From NCBI GenBank assembly GCA_947624305.1, contig CANQKC010000028.1:1-37467 (forward strand): a stretch of 37,467 bases of DNA, written 5' to 3'. The position numbers were made by a program, and so were the translations under genes. Shown here one piece after another: positions 22,162 to 30,147 of this stretch; the stretch's first letter is position 1, and the number at the start of each line of letters is the position of its first letter. The notes beneath the pieces were generated by a model. It ran no database searches. It saw only the letters and a program-made list of their open reading frames with translations, and had not been told where the DNA came from. The DNA comes from an uncultured Monoglobus sp. GTDB taxonomy: Bacteria; Bacillota; Clostridia; Monoglobales; Monoglobaceae.

Positions 22162-24804
22162 ATGGAAAAATTAGGATTAAACGAAATACGCGAAAAGTTT
22201 TTGAGCTTTTTTGAGAGCAAGGGTCATCTGCGCCTGCCGTCGTTCCCGCTGGTGCCGCAGAACGACGCGAGCCTGCTGCTTATCAACGCGGGCATGGCGC
22301 CGCTTAAGCCCTACTTCACCGGCAAGGAGGTCCCGCCCGCCAAGCGTGTGACGACCTGCCAGAAGTGCATAAGGACCCCGGATATCGAGCAGGTGGGCCT
22401 CACCTCACGCCACGGCACATTTTTTGAGATGCTGGGCAACTTCTCGTTCGGCGATTATTTCAAGATGGACGCAACCAAATGGGCGTGGGAGTTTATCACC
22501 GAGGTTCTGGAGATTCCCAAGGACCGCCTTTGGGTCAGCGTTTATGAGGACGATTATGAGGCGGAGGATATCTGGGTCAACCATGTGGGAGTCTCAAAGG
22601 ACAGGATAGTTCATCTCGGCAAGGACGATAATTTCTGGGAGATAGGCACAGGCCCCTGCGGCCCCTGCTCCGAGATATATTATGACCGCGGCGAGGAATA
22701 CGGCTGCGGCAGCCCCGACTGCGCGGTCGGCTGTGACTGCGACAGATACGTCGAATTCTGGAATTTGGTGTTCACTCAGTTCGACAAGGACGAGAACGGA
22801 ACATACAACAAGCTGGCTCATCCGAATATCGACACCGGCATGGGCCTTGAGAGAATAGCCTGCATCATGCAGGGCACCACCTCGATCTTTGAGGTCGACA
22901 CCATAAGGCGCGTGCTTGACGCGGCTGCCGAAATGGCCGGAGTGACCTACGGCGAGGACAAGCATGCCGACACGTCGCTCAGAGTCATCACCGACCATAT
23001 CCGCAGCACCGTGTTCATGACGGCTGACGGAGTGCTTCCCTCAAACGAGGGCAGAGGCTATGTGCTGCGCAGACTGCTCCGCAGAGCCGCGCGCCACGGC
23101 AGACTGCTCGGAATAAAGGGAACGTTCCTCTATAAGCTGGCGAGAGTTGTCGCCGACGAGTCAATGAGCGCCTATCCCGAACTTGACACCAATTTTGAGT
23201 ATATCGAGAGCGTTATCAAGAGCGAGGAAGAGCGTTTCAACAATACGATCGATCAGGGTATGCAGATAATCAAAAGCTATATCGCCGATATGAAGGAAAG
23301 CGGCATAAGCGAGCTGGATGGCGAGAAGGCCTTCAAGCTCTATGACACATACGGATTTCCGATCGACCTCACCCGTGAGATCATGGGCGAGAACGGCTTT
23401 GTGGTCGCCGAAACGCTGTTTAAGGAGCTGCTCAACAAGCAGCGCGCGACATCAAAGACCGCCCGCGGCAATAATGACGATACCGCGTGGGAGGATGACA
23501 TATTTATCGACATAAAAGACGCAACGATTTTTGAGGGCTATCAAAAATTCAACGGCAAGTCAAAGATCATGGCGATCGCCAAGGGAGATCAAAGAGTTGA
23601 TAAGGCGGACGAGGGCGACGAGGTCGTTATCGTGCTTGACCGCTCGGTGCTTTACGCCGAGAGCGGCGGCCAGGTCGGCGACAGCGGGTATATAAACACC
23701 GACGCCGCTTCGGTCCGCGTTAAGGATGTGACAAAAAAGAATGGAAAGTTCCATCATCACTGCGTTGTCCAAAACGGCGAGATCTCGGTCGGTGAGACGG
23801 TCAGCGTCAGCGTTGACGCCGAGCGCCGCAGGGCCATTATGCGCAACCACTCGGCGGTGCATCTGCTTCAGGCGGCGCTGAGACAGGTTCTGGGCAAGCA
23901 TGTCGCCCAGGCGGGATCATATGTCGATGAGCACAGGTTCCGTTTTGACTTCTCGCATTTCCAGGCGATGACGATCGACGAGCAGCTCAAGGTCGGAACC
24001 ATTGTCAATGACAAAATAATGGAGTGTATCAAAATAGAGTGCTTTGAGGAGGATATCGCCAACGCCAGAACAATGGGCGCGATGGCGCTGTTCAGCGAGA
24101 AATACGGCAAGCGCGTGCGCGTGGTGCGCATGGGCGATTTCAGCATAGAGCTGTGTGGAGGAACCCACGCGGCCAACACCGGAAACCTCGGTATTATGAG
24201 GATACTCAGCGAGTCCGGAGTTTCGGCGGGCGTCAGACGCATAGAGGGAACCACCGGACATAACGTTATCGAGCTGTGCCGCAACCAGTCGCTGCTGCTT
24301 TATGATGTGTCGAAGGCTTTGAAGACGAGCCAGGCCGATGTGCTCAGCCGCGCCGAGAGCGTGATGAACGAGCTCCGCGACCAGAAGCATGAGATCGAAA
24401 GCTTAAAGAGCAAGCTTGCCAGAAACAGCCTCGGAGACGCTTTGGAGGGCGCCGAGGAGGTTGACGGAATTAAGATCGTGACGCAGGTGCTTGACGACGG
24501 AGTTGATATGAACACCATGCGCGAGATCGGCGACAACCTCAAGGCCAAGCTGCCGAATTCGCTGATAGTTCTGGCCTCGAAAGCCGGCGAGAAGGTCAAC
24601 CTTATCTCAATGACCACAAAAGAGGCTATGGAGAAGGGCGCCCATGCCGGAAAGGTAATTTCCGAGGTCGCCAAGGAGCTTGGCGGAGGCGGAGGCGGAA
24701 GGCCCGACAGCGCTCAGGCCGGAGGCCGCCTGCCCGAAAAGGTCGAGGAGGCTCTGAAAAACGTCAGAGGCATACTTGAAAAACACATCAAGAAGGAGAA
24801 ATAA
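22162..24804 (+). CDS. alaS: alanyl-tRNA synthetase
   Basis: At 880 residues this is a full-length AlaRS. The class II core shows INAGMAPLKPYFTG, CQKCIRTPDIEQVG and FFEMLGNFSFGDYF. The editing domain carries the zinc motifs HSAVHLLQAAL and ELCGGTHAANTG. The C-Ala domain ends with the glycine-rich VAKELGGGGGGRPDSAQAGG. It charges tRNA-Ala and clears mischarged Ser/Gly. An in-frame TTG at 22141 exists; the ATG at 22162 with GAGGT upstream gives the standard N-terminus MEKLGLNEIREKF. No T-box precedes it: the leader from the promoter is under 45 nt. Confidence 0.98.
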   Translation: MEKLGLNEIREKFLSFFESKGHLRLPSFPLVPQNDASLLLINAGMAPLKPYFTGKEVPPAKRVTTCQKCIRTPDIEQVGLTSRHGTFFEMLGNFSFGDYFKMDATKWAWEFITEVLEIPKDRLWVSVYEDDYEAEDIWVNHVGVSKDRIVHLGKDDNFWEIGTGPCGPCSEIYYDRGEEYGCGSPDCAVGCDCDRYVEFWNLVFTQFDKDENGTYNKLAHPNIDTGMGLERIACIMQGTTSIFEVDTIRRVLDAAAEMAGVTYGEDKHADTSLRVITDHIRSTVFMTADGVLPSNEGRGYVLRRLLRRAARHGRLLGIKGTFLYKLARVVADESMSAYPELDTNFEYIESVIKSEEERFNNTIDQGMQIIKSYIADMKESGISELDGEKAFKLYDTYGFPIDLTREIMGENGFVVAETLFKELLNKQRATSKTARGNNDDTAWEDDIFIDIKDATIFEGYQKFNGKSKIMAIAKGDQRVDKADEGDEVVIVLDRSVLYAESGGQVGDSGYINTDAASVRVKDVTKKNGKFHHHCVVQNGEISVGETVSVSVDAERRRAIMRNHSAVHLLQAALRQVLGKHVAQAGSYVDEHRFRFDFSHFQAMTIDEQLKVGTIVNDKIMECIKIECFEEDIANARTMGAMALFSEKYGKRVRVVRMGDFSIELCGGTHAANTGNLGIMRILSESGVSAGVRRIEGTTGHNVIELCRNQSLLLYDVSKALKTSQADVLSRAESVMNELRDQKHEIESLKSKLARNSLGDALEGAEEVDGIKIVTQVLDDGVDMNTMREIGDNLKAKLPNSLIVLASKAGEKVNLISMTTKEAMEKGAHAGKVISEVAKELGGGGGGRPDSAQAGGRLPEKVEEALKNVRGILEKHIKKEK

Positions 24805-24806
24805 TT

Positions 24807-25151
24807 ATGTCTGATTGCTTATTTTGCAAAATAGTGGCGGGCGAGGTCCCGTCCACAAAGGTGTATGAGGACGACACCGTTTACGCGTTTTTGGATATCG
24901 CGCCTCAGGCGCCGGAGCACATTGTGATCGTGCCGAAAAATCACCTGGGCTCAACCAACGAGATCAATTCCGAGAACTCGGCGGTTGTCGGAAAGGTTTT
25001 CGAGGCCGCGGCCAAGATCGCGGCTGAGCGCGGCTTTGCCGAGAAGGGTTACAGAATTGTGAACAACTGCGGCGAGGACGGGGGCCAGACCGTGGGACAT
25101 CTGCATTTCCACCTGCTGGCCGGCAGAAACCTGCAGTGGCCACCGGGATGA
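24807..25151 (+). CDS. HIT family (HINT-type) protein
   Basis: The 114-residue protein has the HINT layout: a CLFCKIVAGEVPS zinc-type N-terminus, YEDDTVYAFLDIAPQAPEHIVIVPK, and the HIT triad HLHFHLL (98-104) close to the C-terminus. HINT proteins are purine nucleoside phosphoramidases that can hydrolyse aminoacyl-adenylates, which fits its place 2 bp after alaS. It is served by AAGGAG at the end of alaS. Confidence 0.95.
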   Translation: MSDCLFCKIVAGEVPSTKVYEDDTVYAFLDIAPQAPEHIVIVPKNHLGSTNEINSENSAVVGKVFEAAAKIAAERGFAEKGYRIVNNCGEDGGQTVGHLHFHLLAGRNLQWPPG

Positions 25152-25156
25152 GCGGC

Positions 25157-25375
25157 GGAAATCCCTACGCTTATTCGTACTGCCGCAAAGCGGCAGCACT
25201 CACCCGCTTCGGGTTTCCGCCGCTTTCCCACGGAACGCACTGCGTTGGCGTTCCGCGGGAGCCCTGATTGGGAAATCCCTACGCTTATTCGTACTGCCGC
25301 AAAGCGGCAGCACTCACCCGCTTCGGGTTTCCGCCGCTTTCCCGCAAAGTGCGCTTCGCTGGCGCTTTGCGGGAG
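25157..25375. repeat. 73-bp tandem repeat units with variable hairpins
   Basis: A 73-nt segment (25157-25229) recurs exactly at 25271-25343 (period 114). Each copy is followed by a hairpin of unlike sequence: arms CGGAACGC/GCGTTCCG in the first, GCAAAG/CTTTGC in the second. The unit itself includes the hairpin GCCGC-AAA-GCGGC. It fills the gap between the HIT gene and prmA. Confidence 0.9.
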
Positions 25376-25390
25376 ATAACCTAAATGACA

Positions 25391-25438
25391 GGCTCCCCCT
25401 TGGGGGAGCTGTCGGGCGAATGCCCGACTGAGGGGGGA
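25391..25438 (+). repeat. CTCCC-type palindromic intergenic repeat
   Basis: Layout: CTCCCCC-TTG-GGGGAG hairpin, CTGTC, a GGGC-GAAT-GCCC hairpin, GACTGAGGGGGG. The same layout recurs at 34399, 34729, 34787 (inverted), 34857, 34908 (inverted) and 37321. Its final G-run serves as ribosome site for prmA. Confidence 0.85.
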
Positions 25439-25448
25439 GAAAAACCGA

Positions 25449-26408
25449 TTGAACTGGATCAAAATTAATATCATCACAACGTCCGCGGGGATCGATCCGG
25501 TTTGCTCGGCGCTCGGCGATCTGGGCATAACCGGGGTTGAGATCTCCGACAAGGACGATTTTAAGAAATTCCTTGAAAACAATAAAAAATATTGGGACTA
25601 TGTTGACGAGGAGCTTGAAAAGCTCAAAACAGCCGACACAAAAATAACCGCCTATGTCGCGGATGACAGTGACGGCCTTTTGACTTTGTCCGAAATCGAA
25701 AAGTCGATAGTCGAAATGAAAAGCGCCGACGCCGAGGAAAAGTTCGGCGCTCTTAAAATAGTTACGGCGCGGGTGAAGGACGAGGACTGGACGGAAAACT
25801 GGAAACAGTATTTCAAGCCGCTTGAGATCGGCGAAAAAGTACTCGTTCAGCCCGAGTGGCTGCCGCTTGAGGGCGAGACCGGGCGCGTCGTGTTCCGCGT
25901 GAACCCCGGAATGACTTTCGGCACCGGCTCGCATGACAGCACCAGATTTTGCATCGAGGAAATCGAAAAGCATATTAAGTCGGGCGATCTTATGCTTGAC
26001 CTCGGCTGCGGCAGCGGAATTTTGTCAATAATCGCGCTTCTGCTGGGCGCCGCGCATTGCGACGCGGTTGACATAGACCCGGCGGCGGTTGACGTCGCGC
26101 ACTCAAATCTTGAGCTCAACGGCCTGAGCCGCGATCGCCTTGACGTGTTCTGCGGCGATATAATCTCAAGCCCGTCGGTTCGCGCCCGTTTCGGAAAATA
26201 CGACTTGGTCGCGGCAAACATTGTTGCCGACGTGATAATCGCGCTCGCTCCCCATGTACGCGGATTTATGAAGGATGACGCGGTGTTTGTCTGTTCGGGA
26301 ATTATCAACGAGCGCGCCGCCGAGGTAAGGAAAGCGCTTGAAAAATCGGGCCTTGAAATAATAAACGAAAAGCGTTCAGACGAGTGGACAGCCCTTACCT
26401 GCAAGTGA
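25449..26408 (+). CDS. prmA: ribosomal protein L11 methyltransferase
   Basis: The 319-residue protein has the PrmA N-terminal substrate-binding domain (about 1-110; NWIKINIITTSAGIDPVCSAL, then DEDWTENWKQYFKPLEIGEK) and a Rossmann SAM domain. The latter shows NPGMTFGTGSHDSTRFC, LDLGCGSGILSIIALLLGA, DIDPAAVDVAHSNLELNG and LVAANIVADVI. It trimethylates ribosomal protein L11. The start is TTG at 25449; its only Shine-Dalgarno is the GGGGGGAG at the end of the upstream repeat. Its probable operon is alaS, HIT, prmA with the repeats lying in between. Confidence 0.94.
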   Translation: MNWIKINIITTSAGIDPVCSALGDLGITGVEISDKDDFKKFLENNKKYWDYVDEELEKLKTADTKITAYVADDSDGLLTLSEIEKSIVEMKSADAEEKFGALKIVTARVKDEDWTENWKQYFKPLEIGEKVLVQPEWLPLEGETGRVVFRVNPGMTFGTGSHDSTRFCIEEIEKHIKSGDLMLDLGCGSGILSIIALLLGAAHCDAVDIDPAAVDVAHSNLELNGLSRDRLDVFCGDIISSPSVRARFGKYDLVAANIVADVIIALAPHVRGFMKDDAVFVCSGIINERAAEVRKALEKSGLEIINEKRSDEWTALTCK

Positions 26409-26454
26409 CACGAAAATATAATGTCAAAATTGTTAACAATATAACAAATTTTTG

Positions 26455-26483
26455 TTGACAATAATTTGCATATGTTATATAAT
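26455..26483 (+). promoter_or_regulatory. promoter of the L,D-transpeptidase gene
   Basis: Perfect TTGACA (26455-26460), 17-bp spacer and TATAAT (26478-26483). Confidence 0.88.
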
Positions 26484-26501
26484 AGATTTATAATGCAGGT
26501 G

Positions 26502-26522
26502 TTGATCAACAAAATTGATCAA
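26502..26522 (+). promoter_or_regulatory. paired TTGATCAA palindromes in the leader
   Basis: Two copies of the 8-bp palindrome TTGATCAA (26502-26509 and 26515-26522) lie 5 bp apart, about 20 bp after the -10. They may form an operator or an RNA hairpin. Confidence 0.4.
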
Positions 26523-26576
26523 TTGATTTGGTAGTTGTGATGAATAACGGCGCTCGTGTATTCGGAGGGTAATGAT

Positions 26577-28019
26577 ATGAAAAAGTTTTTGGCGGCGATC
26601 TGTGCGGTCGGCATGCTGATAAGCGTGTGCGGCAGCGCCGCGGTTTTCGCGGATGAAATTGAGGATGAAAATTCGGGTTCCGCCGCGGTCGAGACCGCCG
26701 CGCCCGAAGTTATCGAACTGCCCGGCGGCGGTGCCGCGCCGCAGGAAATTCCGCTTGCGGAAGGCGGCGCTGAGACGGAAGAAATTCCTCTCGCTTCGGA
26801 AGCGCCGGAAATTACCGAGATCACGGAAGAACCGACGGCCGTTCCCGAGGCCGAGGCCCCGGCTCCCGTCGAGAGCACCAATACGGTTACGAACTATACT
26901 TTGAATTTCAGCTGTGTTTTGGACGGCTGGCCCAGATACGACAGCGCGGTGTTCAACATATATTCCGCAGCGGGCGAGCTGCTCGGCTCCCACACAGTCT
27001 ACATAGGAGGTACCGACAGCTTCAGCCTTACCTACGATCTGCCCGCCGCCCCGGTTGGAACGATGTATTATCTTGAGGTTTCCGGGGTCGACTCCATAGA
27101 TTATTATACCGATAATTATTCGCTGCCGCTTGCCGAGAAGCTTCCGCTTTACACATATGTCAATGAGGCGGACGGAACAGTGTCACACAGCGCTGACATG
27201 ACGCTCCACATAAGGACGCAGGACGACATAAATATTTATGTTGACGGCAAATATGCTGCTCTCTCGTCGCCCGCGATTTTTGACGGCTCGTCGATAATCG
27301 CTCCGCTTTCGGAGGTCGCCGAGGCGATAGGGATATCCGACTGCACATATTTTCCCGAGTATGACAGCGTTAAGGTAAAGACCGGCGACAACGAGATGCT
27401 TGTGAACATCGGGTTCAGCTACATAACGGTGTTCGGCGAGGATAAGCAGCTTAACGTTCCGGTCAAGAACATAAACAGCCTGACCTATATCGAGCTCCGC
27501 CCGTTTGTGGAGAGCTTCGGCAGCACTCTTGAGTATTTTGACTCGGGTGAGTATATTGACATTCATCTTACCAAATCGCCCATGGCTCTTGAGGCGATAG
27601 CCGCCCTCGAGAAAAGGATCAACGAAAGCGGTGTGGGAAGCTCGACCGATTATCTTATCTGGGTGAACAAGCAGAAATTCAGATGCACGGTCTTTGAGGG
27701 CTCAAAGGGCAATTGGAAGCGGCTTAAGGACTTCACGGTCGGCATAGGCGCGCCGTCAAGTGAGACCATAACAGGCTCTTTTGAATATTCCCAGGCGCAG
27801 GCCATGTGGCCGTATGAGCATTACTATGTTGGCCCGGTCATGATATTCTACGGAAACTACGCGCTGCACTCGACATTGCTCCGCTATGACGGAACGCCTT
27901 ACAACAACAACGTCGGCGTTAAGCTGTCGCTGGGCTGTGTGCGCTGCCAGGCAAAGTATATAAACTGGATGTCTGAGTATGTTCCGCTCGGCACTCGCGT
28001 GTATGTGACGGAGTCGTAA
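26577..28019 (+). CDS. secreted L,D-transpeptidase with copper-amine-oxidase-like domain
   Basis: The 480-residue protein has a signal peptide (about 1-24, ending VFA), a Glu/Pro/Ala-rich stalk (to about 100) and a beta-rich region. A module like the copper amine oxidase N-terminal domain (about 215-330; INIYVDGKYAALSSPAIFDG and a second NINSLTYIELRPFVESFG half) follows. At the C-terminus is a YkuD-type catalytic domain (about 358-480) with YALHST and SLGCVRC, the catalytic Cys at about 454. Such enzymes form 3-3 peptidoglycan cross-links or attach proteins to the wall. The usual His of the S/T-H-G-C motif is Leu here. The frame is open from 26556; the ATG at 26577 after GGAGGG is the start. 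Confidence 0.88.
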   Translation: MKKFLAAICAVGMLISVCGSAAVFADEIEDENSGSAAVETAAPEVIELPGGGAAPQEIPLAEGGAETEEIPLASEAPEITEITEEPTAVPEAEAPAPVESTNTVTNYTLNFSCVLDGWPRYDSAVFNIYSAAGELLGSHTVYIGGTDSFSLTYDLPAAPVGTMYYLEVSGVDSIDYYTDNYSLPLAEKLPLYTYVNEADGTVSHSADMTLHIRTQDDINIYVDGKYAALSSPAIFDGSSIIAPLSEVAEAIGISDCTYFPEYDSVKVKTGDNEMLVNIGFSYITVFGEDKQLNVPVKNINSLTYIELRPFVESFGSTLEYFDSGEYIDIHLTKSPMALEAIAALEKRINESGVGSSTDYLIWVNKQKFRCTVFEGSKGNWKRLKDFTVGIGAPSSETITGSFEYSQAQAMWPYEHYYVGPVMIFYGNYALHSTLLRYDGTPYNNNVGVKLSLGCVRCQAKYINWMSEYVPLGTRVYVTES

Positions 28020-28054
28020 AATAAGCAAAAAGAAAAAATTTCACCCCAAAACTG

Positions 28055-28095
28055 TTGACAAATAGTACATAATTTGCTAAACTTATCGTATACGA
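28055..28095 (+). promoter_or_regulatory. promoter and palindrome upstream of the first XRE regulator
   Basis: TTGACA (28055-28060), a 17-bp spacer and TAAACT (28078-28083), followed by the 10-bp palindrome TCGTATACGA (28086-28095) at the start site, a possible autoregulatory operator. Confidence 0.65.
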
Positions 28096-28115
28096 AAAAT
28101 CGGTAGGTGCAGATT

Positions 28116-28430
28116 ATGATAGCTTTAAATGAACAAATTAGCGCGGCGATTAAAGAAAAATACGGTACAATTGCCGCGTTTGCTCAAAAAACGGGAATAC
28201 CGTATTCAACTTTGAGCAGTATAGTTAAAAACGGCGTGGATAACAGCAAATTTTCGATGATAATGAAGATTTGCGGTTGTTTGGGCATAGATGTTTTCAA
28301 TAATGCCGATACACACCTATCGGCAAAAGACACAAAACTTGCCTGCATGTTCTCGCTGCTTGACGAGAACGGCGCAGAGCTTGTTTCCGCAGTGCTTGAT
28401 TGTGAATATAAACGAAGTAATAAGTTTTAA
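28116..28430 (+). CDS. XRE-family helix-turn-helix regulator
   Basis: The 104-residue protein has an N-terminal HTH (about 5-60; KEKYGTIAAFAQKTGIPYSTLSSIVKNGV, then MKICGCLGIDVFNN) and a short C-terminal tail with SLLDENGAELVSAVLDCEYKRS. A GTG at 28107 is in frame, but the AGG just before fits the ATG at 28116. The second XRE gene 67 bp on has the same layout and a similar tail, so the two are paralogues. No toxin or phage gene adjoins them. Confidence 0.85.
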   Translation: MIALNEQISAAIKEKYGTIAAFAQKTGIPYSTLSSIVKNGVDNSKFSMIMKICGCLGIDVFNNADTHLSAKDTKLACMFSLLDENGAELVSAVLDCEYKRSNKF

Positions 28431-28438
28431 TACGAATA

Positions 28439-28467
28439 TTGACAACAGCATGTGATTGTGTTATAAT
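28439..28467 (+). promoter_or_regulatory. promoter of the second XRE regulator
   Basis: Perfect TTGACA (28439-28444), 17-bp spacer and TATAAT (28462-28467), placed only 8 bp after the first regulator's stop. Confidence 0.85.
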
Positions 28468-28497
28468 TGAAACAGGTTCAGAATAGGAGGTGTTTCA

Positions 28498-28836
28498 GTG
28501 GATGAGTTGACATTGCTTATTAAGCAAGAAATTAAGAAGCAGTACCGCAGTGTGCGCCAGTTCGCGTTCAGCGTGGGTATTGCGCAGACGACTGTGGTAA
28601 GCGCTTTAAAAAATGGCGTTTCGGGCACGGGATTTAACACCGTTATGAAGATGTGCAAGGCTCTTGATATTCAGGTGTTTGATTACGAGGTTCCGTTGGT
28701 CATTAACGACAGCGTTATCTCACTTCTGCAAAAGTACAATTCGCTGGACAAGCTGGCCGAGCACACGGTTCAGACCGTGCTCAATGTTGAGTACGAGAGG
28801 TGTAAGGCGGATGCTCTTAAGAGCACTAAGCGCTAA
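28498..28836 (+). CDS. XRE-family helix-turn-helix regulator, paralogue
   Basis: The 112-residue protein has an N-terminal HTH (about 8-62; KKQYRSVRQFAFSVGIAQTTVVSALKNGV, then MKMCKALDIQVFDYE) and a tail with YNSLDKLAEHTVQTVLNVEYERC. The tail matches the spacing of the upstream paralogue's (EYxR at the end of a helix), suggesting a dimerisation or ligand-sensing element. The GTG start has a strong AGGAGG. It carries its own promoter, so the pair need not be co-regulated. Confidence 0.87.
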   Translation: MDELTLLIKQEIKKQYRSVRQFAFSVGIAQTTVVSALKNGVSGTGFNTVMKMCKALDIQVFDYEVPLVINDSVISLLQKYNSLDKLAEHTVQTVLNVEYERCKADALKSTKR

Positions 28837-28951
28837 AGCGCCGGCGGTACTTAAAGTCCCGTGTCAGCGGGCGTCATAGTATGTTTTTTTGATTATTGTA
28901 GCATACTAAATAAAATGATTAAAAATAATTAAAAACTCACCAAAGAAACGA

Positions 28952-28975
28952 CGGCGGAAGCATCAGCTTCCGCCG
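28952..28975. terminator. terminator after malic enzyme (and XRE genes)
   Basis: A perfect 10-bp stem (28952-28961 with 28966-28975, loop of four) between convergent genes. On the minus strand it is followed by GTCGTTTCTTT, on the plus by CTTTCTT. Confidence 0.75.
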
Positions 28976-28996
28976 CTTTCTTGTGCGTCCGTTTTT

Positions 28997-30145
28997 TTAT
29001 GATGCCGCTGCCACGGCTTTGGCGACAGCGTCCGCTATTCTCGGGTCAAACGCTTTGGGAATTATGTATTCCTCGCTGAGCTCATCGTCGGATATGAGCG
29101 AGGCGATCGCGCCGCAGGCGGCGATCTTCATTTCCTCGGTAATAGCCTTGGCTTTGGCGTCAAGGGCGCCGCGGAAAATTCCCGGAAACGCGATAACGTT
29201 GTTGATCTGGTTCGGAAAATCGGAGCGGCCTGTGCCGACGACGCGCGCGCCCGCCGCTTTGGCGAGATCGGGCATGATCTCGGGCGTCGGGTTTGCCATC
29301 GCGAAAACTATCGAATTTTCAGCCATGGAGCTGACCATTTCGGGGCTCACGATGTTGGGGGCCGAGACTCCGATAAACACGTCCGCGCCCTTCATAACAT
29401 CGGCGAGACTGCCGGTTTTTTTGTCTCTGTTTGTTATTTTCGACATTTTTTCCTGCTCGGGATTGAGGCCGTCCATGCCCTCGCAAATCGCGCCGATCTT
29501 GTCGACCAAAATAATATTTTTCGCGCCCATGTTCATCAGCATTTTGCAGATCGCGATCCCCGCGCTGCCCGCGCCGTTGATCACAATGCCCACATTTTCG
29601 ATTTTCTTGTCCACGACTCTGAGCGCGTTGATAATTCCCGCGGACACCACAATGGCGGTGCCGTGCTGGTCGTCGTGGAAAACGGGTATGTCCAGCTCCT
29701 CCTTGAGCCTGCGCTCCACCTCAAAGCAGCGGGGCGCGGCAATGTCCTCAAGATTTATTCCGCCAAAGCCCGGCGCGATGTTCTTGACGGTGCTCACTAT
29801 CTCGTCAACGTCCTGCGTGTCAAGGCAGATCGGAAAGGCGTCAATGCCGGCGAAGTTTTTAAACAGCACGCACTTGCCCTCCATAACGGGCATTCCCGCC
29901 TCGGGACCGATGTTGCCGAGCCCGAGGACCGCGCTGCCGTCCGTCACGACCGCGACCAGATTTCCCTTTCTTGTGTATTCATAGACCTTGCTTTTGTCCT
30001 TCGCGATGACGCGGCAGGGCTCCGCCACTCCGGGAGTGTAGGCGATCGAAAGCTCGTCCTTGTTTGTGGTGGCGGCGCGTGATGCCACCTCGATTTTTCC
30101 TTTGAGTTCCTTGTGCAATTTAAGCGCTTGTTTGTTGTAGTCCAT
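28997..30145 (-). CDS. malic enzyme (oxaloacetate-decarboxylating malate dehydrogenase)
   Basis: The 382-residue protein is the short bacterial malic enzyme. It shows the N-terminal AYTPGVAEPCR, the TDGSAVLGLGNIG loop, MEGKCVLFKNFAGIDAFPIC with a catalytic Lys, the metal-binding FGGINLEDIAAPRCFEVE and FHDDQHGTAIV, then the NAD(P) fold GAGSAGIAICKMLMNMGAKNIILVD. It converts malate to pyruvate and CO2, producing NAD(P)H. The ATG follows AAAGGGG. It starts 2 bp after coaX and is the last gene of the operon. Confidence 0.95.
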   Translation of the reverse strand: MDYNKQALKLHKELKGKIEVASRAATTNKDELSIAYTPGVAEPCRVIAKDKSKVYEYTRKGNLVAVVTDGSAVLGLGNIGPEAGMPVMEGKCVLFKNFAGIDAFPICLDTQDVDEIVSTVKNIAPGFGGINLEDIAAPRCFEVERRLKEELDIPVFHDDQHGTAIVVSAGIINALRVVDKKIENVGIVINGAGSAGIAICKMLMNMGAKNIILVDKIGAICEGMDGLNPEQEKMSKITNRDKKTGSLADVMKGADVFIGVSAPNIVSPEMVSSMAENSIVFAMANPTPEIMPDLAKAAGARVVGTGRSDFPNQINNVIAFPGIFRGALDAKAKAITEEMKIAACGAIASLISDDELSEEYIIPKAFDPRIADAVAKAVAAAS

Positions 30146-30147
30146 TT

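Noticed and set aside
25157..25375. Possible CRISPR-like array
   Set aside because: Only two 73-nt units with hairpin-bearing intervals, no short unique spacers and no cas genes nearby.
28983..29984. 333-codon open frame on the plus strand
   Set aside because: It lies wholly opposite the malic enzyme gene, is rich in Ser/Ala/Ile as mirror frames of GC-biased genes are, and has no ribosome site. The malic enzyme frame shows every family motif.
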